Translations under genes and position numbers: made by a program
Shown: one piece after another, positions 1 to 6,500 of the stretch
Layout: each line of letters opens with the position of its first letter
Numbering within the stretch: the stretch's first letter is position 1
Origin: JAUXLW01 sp964195005
GTDB taxonomy: Bacteria; Actinomycetota; Acidimicrobiia; Spongiisociales; SHLN01
Length of the DNA: 8,822 nucleotides
Reading direction: 5' to 3'
Assembly: GCA_964195005.1 (NCBI GenBank)
Contig: CAXMOO010000042.1
Coordinates: forward strand, 1-8,822
Notes under the pieces: model-generated
The model's input: only the letters and a program-made list of their open reading frames with translations
Database searches by the model: none
What the model was told of the DNA's origin: nothing

Positions 1-96
1 CTTCACTATTTCGCCTTCGAGTGAACAGATCGCTCGTCTGCGCCGCGTTGTGAGGAACGACTCCAGATCAAAGCCCGCGATTTCGTGCTCGGTCAC
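1..96 (-). CDS. Possible 5' end of an unrecognised gene leaving the left edge
   Basis: This is a tentative call. On the minus strand a reading frame runs without a stop from about 480 to the window edge, 160 codons. Candidate starts in it are GTG at 255, GTG at 249, ATG at 228, GTG at 144 and GTG at 96. I chose GTG 96 because an AGGTGG motif lies four bases upstream and because the residues after it look protein-like: they begin VTEHEIAGFDLESFLTTRRR and continue to the edge, with about two thirds of third codon positions G or C. ATG 228 would add 44 residues rich in Arg, Trp and Gly and is less convincing. No domain is recognisable from 32 residues. Chance openness of a GC-rich strand is the main alternative. 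Confidence 0.27.
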   Translation of the reverse strand, partial: MTEHEIAGFDLESFLTTRRRRAICSLEGEIVK

Positions 97-656
97 CAGG
101 CCACCTGATTCGGATCTAACAGCCCTTGGTCTATTGGCCGCCACCTCCTTGCCTCCCCCTCCCTCACAGTCAATCCACTGACCACGGAGCCAACGAGGTC
201 GCTTCGCTCTCCAGACTCCAACCCGCATGCCGGGTGGCAGCCCCTCCACGATCACCGCGGCGTAGGTGAAGGCTGGGCTACCTTCCCCTGGGAATGGTGG
301 ACGCCCGCTTCCACAGCAAACCCATTGAGCCCACCGAAAAGATGAGCCACTAGGTCGCCTCTGCCAGTGGAAAAGCGTCTCCTTCTTTGGATCTGCGGGT
401 CCTCTAATCCGAGTGCCTGAGATACTTCGTCCAAGAACAGCTTGGTACGGTCCCTCTTCCGCATCACGAACCGAAACTACCTACAAACTGAGGGTCCAGG
501 ATGGCAAGGGGCACCTAATCGATCGATGCCCGCAGATAACGGCATACATATAGAGCGGTATTAGAGCCGCCAATAATGCCGATTATCGCGCTGTCAAGAG
601 GCCCAGGTTTGTGTCGTAATGTCGCGTGTTATATCCGGCCCGGCTAACCGAGTAAC
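97..656. other. Gene-poor region with no convincing complete gene
   Basis: I see no confident gene here. A minus-strand 71-codon frame at 252-467 begins MMRKRDRTKLFLDEVSQALG but has no clear ribosome binding site and resembles no family I know. It also overlaps the other minus-strand open frame that runs to the left edge, so at most one of the two is real. A/T-rich patches occur around 540-565 and 610-635. A 10-base palindrome (ATCGATCGAT) at 518-527 is probably trivial. No tRNA-like cloverleaf or recognisable riboswitch core was found on either strand. Confidence 0.5.
556..581 (+). repeat. Small inverted repeat (hairpin) downstream of the SnoaL-like gene
   Basis: CGGTATTA at 556-563 pairs with TAATGCCG at 574-581, giving eight base pairs with one G-T wobble around a 10-base loop. 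It lies about 75 bases past the stop of the minus-strand SnoaL-like gene, so it could contribute to transcription termination. However, no T-run follows on either strand, and the wobble becomes an A-C mismatch in the minus-strand transcript. The structure therefore favours a plus-strand RNA. Its function is unknown and it may be chance. Confidence 0.25.
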
Positions 657-1091
657 TCAACTTTCACCCTGGCCTGGGGCGGGGACACCCCCTATCTGTT
701 GTAAAAGGCCAAGGGCGTCGAAGATCGCCCAATGTTCCTCGATCTTGCCGCCAGCGAGTCGGCTGATGAAAATCCCTGCGAACGTCACCTCTTTAGCACT
801 TGCCGGGACACCCATAAACTCGCCCTTGTGTGTGCCACGAAAGGTCCTCCGAACCACTATCTTGTCGCCCTCAGAAACTAGATCCTCCTCCGAAGCGTTC
901 AAGTCGGGAAAAGCGGCCTGCAACCCTCCAATGATCTCCTTGATCGTGGCGAGGTCTGCATCTGGTACGGGGAGACTGGGATCGTGGTTGATGAAGTTGG
1001 GAGTGCAAACCTCATCCCACACATCAAGATTGTGATCGTTGAAGCCTTCCCAGAAACGGCGAACTGCAGCCTTGTTTTCTTCTTGAGACAT
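657..1091 (-). CDS. SnoaL-like / ester cyclase family protein (NTF2-like fold)
   Basis: The product is 144 residues, the usual length for a stand-alone SnoaL-like (ester cyclase) protein of the NTF2-like alpha+beta barrel superfamily. Residues 1-30 form the opening helices (AAVRRFWEGFNDHNLDVWDE). The typical segment FINHDP lies near 33-38, and AFPDLNASEEDLVSEGDKIV at about 60-79 is the characteristic strand region. Next come RGTHKGEFMGVPASAKEVTF (85-104) and the terminal strand and helix with KIEEHW (116-121) and FDALGLLQQIG (124-134). The best characterised relatives are polyketide cyclases such as SnoaL, but most members have no known substrate, and no polyketide genes lie nearby, so the reaction is unknown. 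No signal peptide is present, so a cytoplasmic protein is expected. It starts at an ATG with a strong ribosome binding site and appears monocistronic. Confidence 0.9.
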   Translation of the reverse strand: MSQEENKAAVRRFWEGFNDHNLDVWDEVCTPNFINHDPSLPVPDADLATIKEIIGGLQAAFPDLNASEEDLVSEGDKIVVRRTFRGTHKGEFMGVPASAKEVTFAGIFISRLAGGKIEEHWAIFDALGLLQQIGGVPAPGQGES

Positions 1092-1096
1092 GAATA

Positions 1097-1104
1097 CTCC
1101 TCCT
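1097..1104 (-). promoter_or_regulatory. Strong ribosome binding site of the SnoaL-like gene
   Basis: Read on the minus strand this is AGGAGGAG, five bases before the ATG at 1091-1089. It is the best Shine-Dalgarno in the window and fixes the start of the SnoaL-like gene. Confidence 0.85.
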
Positions 1105-1579
1105 ATTGTGTTCGGATGCGTTTCCTACCAACACGCACCCAGGATTCGGCCGGCTGTGGAGCGCCAAGCAGTTTTCGCCTATGCCAGCTGGCAATCCACT
1201 CCCACCGGCGGAGCGTAACATTTCTGCGCCTAGATGGGCAAAGCACACTGCCGGCCTAAAGCACGCTCGGTTCGCGGGATGCTGTTATCGGATTTCCCAG
1301 AGCTCCTTCGGGAATGGCCCCCAAACCTCGACCCTGACCTGATTAGCGGCGATTGCCCGGTTCCTCCCGGCGCTAGGAAAGCTCTGAACGTTCGATTTTG
1401 CACCGGTCATGTTTCACCCCGGGACCTCGGGAGTGCTTTTTCCGTATGGGAAGCTCGGATCGGCGAAAGCCGCTAGGTAGTCGGGCCGGGTGAATCGGGG
1501 GACGCTACAATCTCAGACCGTCCCGTCATGGCACCATTCCTGGGACAGGTGTCGGCCTCGACCGGGAGAAAAAAACCTA
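1105..1579. other. Gap without a convincing gene between divergent SnoaL-like and PAS genes
   Basis: Several short frames are open here on both strands (for example plus 1106-1342 and 1234-1476, minus 1024-1248). They overlap one another and have no clear ribosome binding sites. Their translations are rich in Cys, Trp, His and Pro with no family resemblance, so I treat them as chance. The gap must hold the promoters of the divergent flanking genes, but I could not place convincing -35/-10 pairs. The one notable structure is the hairpin with T-run at 1415-1441. The last 90 bases are in frame with the PAS gene from a GTG at 1490 and could be an N-terminal extension of it. Confidence 0.5.
1415..1441 (+). 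terminator. Candidate rho-independent terminator, plus strand, with no obvious gene upstream
   Basis: CACCCCG at 1415-1421 pairs with CGGGAGTG at 1428-1435, giving seven base pairs with one bulged A at 1432, around the six-base loop GGACCT. One C and then TTTTT (1437-1441) follow. The order stem then T-run holds only for plus-strand transcription. No convincing plus-strand gene ends just upstream, so it may end an unrecognised short transcript, attenuate transcription entering the PAS gene, or be chance. Confidence 0.4.
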
Positions 1580-2179
1580 GTGCTCTCCGCCCTGCTCGGA
1601 ACTTCCTTCACGATCCTGCTGCTCGTCGGCATGGTGGCTGTGTTCCCGTGGAGCCGCAGGAAGAAAGCGACGGCAAATCTCGCCCTCGAGATCGCCGCAG
1701 CCAAAGCCGAGATTGGCGTCGACGAGGAGCGCTTTCGGAGCCTCTTCGAGGATTCACCCGTGTCGCTCTGGGAGCAGGATTATTCGCGGGTTCGGACCGC
1801 TGTCGACGAGATCAATCGGTCGGGTGTCACCGATCTGCGTGCGCACTTTGGGGCGCATCCGGGTTTGGCTAAGGAATTGGGGGCACTGATCCGGGTGGTT
1901 GACGTCAATCAGGCCACCGTGGATTTGTATGGAGCGAAAACCAAGGACGAGGTTCTCGGGAATCTTGGGGTCACTATTGGTGAAGCTTCCGAGGAGCTAC
2001 TCGCCGAGCAACTCGCGACATTGGCCGAAGGCCACAACAGGTTCGAATTCGAAACCGTCATGTACCGGTTGCGCGGCGAGACTGGGCTGTGTCTCGTTTT
2101 GTTGGCGATTGCCCCTGGTTCGGAAACGTCGTGGTCGAAAGTCTTCGTTGCGATCGTTGACATCTCGGGAAGCAAGTAG
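1580..2179 (+). CDS. Membrane-anchored single-PAS-domain protein without output domain
   Basis: The product is 199 residues from GTG 1580. Residues 3-23 are one hydrophobic segment (ALLGTSFTILLLVGMVAVF) followed by a basic SRRKK stop-transfer stretch, so the domain should face the cytoplasm. Residues 31-50 are an Ala/Glu-rich helical linker. Residues 51-196 are a PAS domain of the subtype found in multi-PAS sensor histidine kinases. The opening RFRSLFEDSPVSLWEQDYSR is followed by an inserted helical stretch (VTDLRAHFGAHPGLAKEL), then VVDVNQATVDLYGAKTKDEV, and the closing strand with VAIVDIS. In kinases this closing strand is usually followed by another PAS or by the histidine-phosphotransfer domain; here TAG comes three codons later. 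The sensed signal is unknown. GTG 1580 has GGGAG 11 bases upstream. An in-frame GTG at 1490 would add 30 residues of Trp/His/Cys-rich sequence with no good ribosome binding site. It may be a real signal-binding partner protein or the remnant of a larger sensor kinase. Confidence 0.75.
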   Translation: MLSALLGTSFTILLLVGMVAVFPWSRRKKATANLALEIAAAKAEIGVDEERFRSLFEDSPVSLWEQDYSRVRTAVDEINRSGVTDLRAHFGAHPGLAKELGALIRVVDVNQATVDLYGAKTKDEVLGNLGVTIGEASEELLAEQLATLAEGHNRFEFETVMYRLRGETGLCLVLLAIAPGSETSWSKVFVAIVDISGSK

Positions 2180-2343
2180 CCGGGATCCGTGCTCCGGTGG
2201 GGGTCCTTTCGGGTTCGCGGGTGATAATTCAACCCCCGGGCATGGAGGTGTGGTGTTTCTGGATGAGGTGTGTCGCGGCAGGCGACTCGCTTCCCGTGGC
2301 CGGCCGGGCCTGAACGAGTACGGTTGACATATGTAGAGCGATC

Positions 2344-2351
2344 GGGAGGGG
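2344..2351 (+). promoter_or_regulatory. Ribosome binding site deciding the GTG start of the RAM-domain gene
   Basis: GGGAGGGG lies directly upstream of the GTG at 2354, with its GGAGG core four bases from the start codon. The frame is open further upstream to 2270, but the residues encoded there do not belong to the family fold, so this site supports the short 77-residue product. Confidence 0.65.
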
Positions 2352-2353
2352 CC

Positions 2354-2587
2354 GTGATCGAAGCCTATGTACTAATCCAGACCGAGGTCGGAAAAGCGGC
2401 ACAGGTCGTTGCCGCCGTGAAGGAGATCCCCGGCGTCACCCGCGCCGTGGTCCTCACGGGTCCTTACGACTTATTGGCCCATGTTGAAGCTATCGACGTG
2501 GACTCACTCGGGCAGCTTGCCGTAAACGAGATCCAAGCCGTTGACAGCATCGTCCGTACCGTGACCTGCCCGGTGGTGCATCTCTAG
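2354..2587 (+). CDS. Stand-alone Lrp/AsnC ligand-binding (RAM) domain protein
   Basis: This 77-residue protein is the C-terminal ligand-binding (RAM) domain of Lrp/AsnC regulators without the DNA-binding helix-turn-helix. The beta-alpha-beta-beta-alpha-beta fold can be followed: strand IEAYVLIQTE (2-11), helix GKAAQVVAAVKEI (13-25), strands around VTRAVVLTGPYDLLAHVEA (28-46) with the typical GPYDLL turn, helix VDSLGQLAVNEIQAV (49-63), and final strand IVRTVTCPVVHL (66-77). Stand-alone RAM proteins of this length with the IQTEVGKA opening and TCPVVHL ending are common in Actinobacteria. In the wider family the domain oligomerises and binds amino acids or related effectors at the dimer interface. 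The specific role here is unknown and it should not bind DNA alone. Start is GTG with a good Shine-Dalgarno. It is 174 bases after the PAS gene on the same strand, so it probably has its own promoter. Confidence 0.88.
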   Translation: MIEAYVLIQTEVGKAAQVVAAVKEIPGVTRAVVLTGPYDLLAHVEAIDVDSLGQLAVNEIQAVDSIVRTVTCPVVHL

Positions 2588-2600
2588 GCGAGGAGTTGAC

Positions 2601-2615
2601 CCCGCCCTCGGTGGG
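2601..2615. terminator. Weak hairpin between converging genes
   Basis: CCCGCC at 2601-2606 pairs with GGTGGG at 2610-2615 (one wobble, three-base loop) in the 42-base space between the converging RAM and hydrolase genes. The position suits a terminator, but no T-run follows on either strand and the stem is short. Low confidence. Confidence 0.25.
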
Positions 2616-2629
2616 AAACGTGAAGCTCT

Positions 2630-3454
2630 TTATGAGGCGGTCGCTCGGGTGATGAAGGCGGCGACGGCGTCGATCATTTCCGGGCCGGATATCAAGGTCG
2701 GGTCGTTGTGGTCGGCCCCGGGGATCACCAGGAGCTGCTTGGGCCCCGGTGCGGCGGCAAAGATCTCCCGGCTCTGGCTGATAGGCACGATGGAGTCGGC
2801 GTCTCCGGCCACGACCAATGTCGGAACCCGCACAGACCCGATGCGCTTGGCCGACGGATACCGGTCCCTGAGCAGAAGGCCGACTGGCAGCCACGGGTAG
2901 TGCGCCCGTCCCATGGCGGCCATTGAAGTGAAAGGCGATCGAAGGATCAGCGCGGCTGGTGGGTCCACGCTCGCCAGTTCGACGGCAACCGCGGCGCCGA
3001 GCGACTCGCCCAGGTAGGCGAGTGGATGGCCCGGAGCCTGCTTCCTCACGAACGCCACCGCGGCGCGGGCGTCGGTGGCGAGCCCGCCCTCTGTGGGATG
3101 GCCCGGATTGCCTCCGTACCCCCGGTAGTCGGTCAGCAGCACGCCCAGCCCGGCGGCGCTGAGGCCGGAACCGAGCGACGTCCGGTCGGCCCGGTTCCCG
3201 GCGTTGCCGCTGAAGACCACCGTCACCGGCTGACCAGGTTGTGGCGCCCGGTACCAGGCTCGCAGCGTGAGGCCATCGGTAGTGTCGAAGGCGACTTCCT
3301 CCCATCCGGCTCCCATGACCTCCACAGAAGGGGCGCGCCTGTCGGGAAAGTAGATGAGGCGACGTTGTGCCGCCCACAGGCCAATCGCCGGTGCCAACAC
3401 AACGATGAGCACTGCAAGCGCGCCCAGAGCTTTCCTCCTCGATCGGGTAGCCAT
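2630..3454 (-). CDS. Membrane-anchored alpha/beta hydrolase, BEM46/ABHD13-like
   Basis: The product is 274 residues from ATG 3454. Basic residues (ATRSRRK) precede one hydrophobic segment at about 9-29, a signal anchor or uncleaved signal peptide, so the catalytic domain is probably outside the cytoplasmic membrane. The family signature LIYFPDRR follows at 33-40. The alpha/beta hydrolase core has the oxyanion-hole region VVFSGNAGNRAD (79-90), TDYRGYGGNPGHPTEGG (108-124), and the nucleophile elbow GESLG with Ser151. The acid is Asp220 in AGDADSIVP and the base is His249 in GADHND, so the Ser-Asp-His triad is complete. Serine esterase, lipase or peptidase activity is expected; BEM46/ABHD13/ABHD17 relatives include depalmitoylases, but bacterial substrates are mostly unknown. 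A GTG at 3466 is an alternative start four codons upstream; the ATG is preferred because GGAAG lies five bases before it. The gene lies 72 bases after the glutamate dehydrogenase on the same strand and may be cotranscribed with it. Confidence 0.88.
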   Translation of the reverse strand: MATRSRRKALGALAVLIVVLAPAIGLWAAQRRLIYFPDRRAPSVEVMGAGWEEVAFDTTDGLTLRAWYRAPQPGQPVTVVFSGNAGNRADRTSLGSGLSAAGLGVLLTDYRGYGGNPGHPTEGGLATDARAAVAFVRKQAPGHPLAYLGESLGAAVAVELASVDPPAALILRSPFTSMAAMGRAHYPWLPVGLLLRDRYPSAKRIGSVRVPTLVVAGDADSIVPISQSREIFAAAPGPKQLLVIPGADHNDPTLISGPEMIDAVAAFITRATAS

Positions 3455-3526
3455 GACCACTTCCACTATCGCAGATGAGCGGCCGGGCCAACCCCATGGA
3501 CATGACCTTGAGTGGCGGTTCGACTC

Positions 3527-6500
3527 TTAGCCGTTCCCAGGGCGTTCAGTGGTCTCTGACTGATCCTCAGGCAGCGATGCCGCCCTGAGGCCGTGCGCCT
3601 CGAGATGGGCGGCACGATCAGTGGTGACGACCAGGGCCCGAATCTGACGCACGGCCACGATAAGCGACGATATGTGGTTGGGGCCTTCCCGGCTGAGCAG
3701 ATCCATGAGATGTCCCAGCCGGGCATGCTCGGGCCGGTGGGCCATCGAGAACTCCTCCACGGCCTGCTCGGGCGAGATGTCGCTTTCGGCCTCCACGACC
3801 TTCTCGGATAGTTGGCGCCGCAAGTGCAGCAGGTCGTCCTTCAGAGTCTGGATGCCCCATCGTTCCCAACGCGTTAGTCGCGGGAGGTGGTCGGCGATCT
3901 TCTTGAGCTTGTCCAGGTGAAACTCCCGGCCTACCAGGAAAAAAACCCGGGCAACGTCTGTCACCGGTCGACCAGTGTCATGGGCGACTGCGATGATGTC
4001 GGGGCCGTGCACCAGCTCTTCCTGGAAGACATTCCGGCGAGCGAAGTCCTCGGGGACGCCGCGGGCGATTAGCTCCTCTGCCGCCTCGTCCCTCTCGGCT
4101 CGCCACTCGGGTGGCCCTACGGTGGCGATCGCCGAGGAGAGCTCCTGAAACGGAGACACGGTCGAGTCGATGATGTCCGTCATCCATTCGTGGGTGGGGT
4201 GAGACAGATACCATCGGGCAGTCGCCTCGACGAGCCAGTCGACGCCCGCCAGCAGTTCGCTCTGCAGAGCGGGATCCAAAGATGCGGCGAGCTGCTCGAT
4301 GGCGCGCCAGCGGCGTCCGGCATCGGTGACGGCCCGGGCAATGCGATAGGCCCGAACTACTTCGGCCGGGGTGGTGGCGGTCTCGGCCGTCAATCGGGTC
4401 ACGAACGTCATCCCCTGAGAGTTGATCACCTCGTTCGCCGTGACCGTTGCGATGAGCTCGCGCCGCAGGGGGTGCTTATCGATGAGGTGGTCGAATCGGG
4501 CGACAACAGTGGCCGGGAAGTAGTCGCGAAGGTCGGCCTCGAAGTCGGGCCAATCAGGGAGCGTGGAATCCAGTAGGCCGTCGGTCAGGCTGCGCTTGGC
4601 GTAGGCCAGCAGGACCGCCAGCTCGGGGCGGGTCAACCCGAGCCCGTCTCTGCGGCGTTCCGCCATGTCGTCGGAGGTGGGAAGGTGCTCGATTTCCCGG
4701 TCGAGGATGCCTTCCTGTTCGAGCACGCCCATCAAGTCCTCATAGGCCTCGAGCCGGGTGGAGGAGGCAGCGATCTCCTGCGACAGGATCTGCGCTTGCA
4801 GGAAGTTGTCGTAGATGACCCGCTCCGTTACGTCCTCTGCCATGGCGGTTACGAGGGCGTTGCGTTCGGCCCGGTCGAGCTCGCCCTTTTCTTCCGCCAG
4901 GCTCAGCAGGATCTTGAGGTTGACTTCCCGGTCCGAACAGTCCACTCCTCCCGAGTTGTCGATGAAGTCGGTGGTTACTGACCCTCCGGCGGCGGCATAT
5001 TCGATGCGACCAGGCTGGGTGAAGCCGAGATTGCCTCCCTCGCCCACCACCCGGCAACGCAAGTCATCGGCGCTGATGCGCACTGCATCGTTGGCCCGGT
5101 CGCCGACTGCCTCGTTCGATTCCCACGAGGCCTTGACATAGGTCCCGATACCGCCATTCCACAACAGGTCGACGGGGGCGCGCAGGATCGTCCGGATCAT
5201 CTCGTTTGGTGTCAGGGACTTCTTGCTCGTGCCCAACGCCCGGCGGGCCTGATCGGAAAGGTCGATACGTTTGGCGGATCGGCGGTAAACGCCGCCTCCT
5301 GTGGAGATCAGGCTCTTGTCGTAGTCGTCCCACGACGACCCGGCGAGCTCGAACAGCCGGCTCCTTTCCTTGAAGCTCGGCCCGGGCTGCGGGTTCGGAT
5401 CGATGAAGATGTGGCGGTGGTCGAAAGCCGCCACGAGCTTTATCTTGTCGGCGAGGAGCATGCCGTTCCCAAACACGTCGCCGGACATGTCACCGATCCC
5501 GGCCACAGTGAAACTCTCCTGCCCGACGTCGATACCTTGCTCGTGGCACAGACGGGTAACGGACTCCCAGGCCCCCCGGGCGGTGATGCCGAGCGCCTTG
5601 TGGTCGTAGCCGGTGGAGCCGCCCGATGCGAAGGCGTCGCCGAGCCAGAAGCCGTATTCGGCAGCCACAGCATTGGCCGTGTCCGAGAAGGCGGCTGTGC
5701 CCTTGTCCGCGGCCACCACCAGATAAGGATCGTCCCCGTCGTATACGACGACCTGGTCGGGGTGAACGACGGTTCCGTTGACGAGATTGTCGGTGACGTC
5801 GAGCAGGCCGCGCATAAATGTGATGTATGCCTCACGGACGCCGTCTTCGGCCGCCGCCGGCCCGGTCGACCGGTCGCGAAGCACGAACCCACCCTTCGAG
5901 CCGGTGGGGACGATCACCGCGTTCTTGGTCATCTGAGCTTTCATCAGCCCCAACACTTCAGTGCGGTAATCCTCTCTCCGGTTGGACCAGCGGATTCCTC
6001 CCCGGGCCACCAAACCGCCCCGCAAGTGGACGGCCTCCACGCCGGACGCGAAGACGAAGACTTCGAAGAGCGGGTAGGGCCTCGGCATGTCGGGCACGTC
6101 GGCCGAACGGAGCTTGAAGCTCAGGCAGGAGCGTCCCGGCCGGTAGGCGTTGGTGCGAACCGTGGCAAAGATGAGGTCGAGGTAGGCCCGCAGAATGCGG
6201 TCCTGATCGAGCGACTCGACGGCATCGAGGTCGGCCAGGATCTCGGTCCGCAGGTCGTCTTGAGTGAATCCGGTGCCGGCCGGGTCGAAGCGGGTTTCGA
6301 ACAGGAGCACCAGTTTCTGAGCGATGTGGGGATGCGCCGCCAGAGCATCGTTGGCGTAGGCGTCGGTGAAGGCCGGGTTGACCCTTCGCCAATAGGTACG
6401 GTAGGCGCGCAGGATCTCGAGCCGGGAGTGGTCGAGCGTGGAGGTCACCACCAGGCGATGAATTGAATCCGACTCGGCCTCTCCTTCCAGGACCGCCTGA

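Noticed and set aside
619..1035. 138-codon plus-strand open frame
   Set aside because: It is antisense to the SnoaL-like gene, which has clear family motifs and a strong ribosome binding site; the plus-strand frame has neither.
2211..2240. Short inverted repeats GGGTT/AACCC and GGGT/ACCC downstream of the PAS gene
   Set aside because: The arms are only four or five bases, the two alternatives exclude each other and no T-run follows, so they do not support a terminator call.
2324..2335. TTGACA at 2324-2329 followed by TATGTA at 2330-2335 before the RAM gene
   Set aside because: A perfect -35 hexamer is present, but at the normal 16-18 base distance the sequence is the GC-rich Shine-Dalgarno, not a -10. 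The adjacent TATGTA cannot pair with it at valid spacing.
2490..3503. 337-codon minus-strand open frame overlapping the alpha/beta hydrolase
   Set aside because: It lies in another frame of the same strand, its translation is dominated by Arg, Gly and Pro, and it has no family resemblance. The hydrolase frame carries a complete catalytic triad and normal composition.
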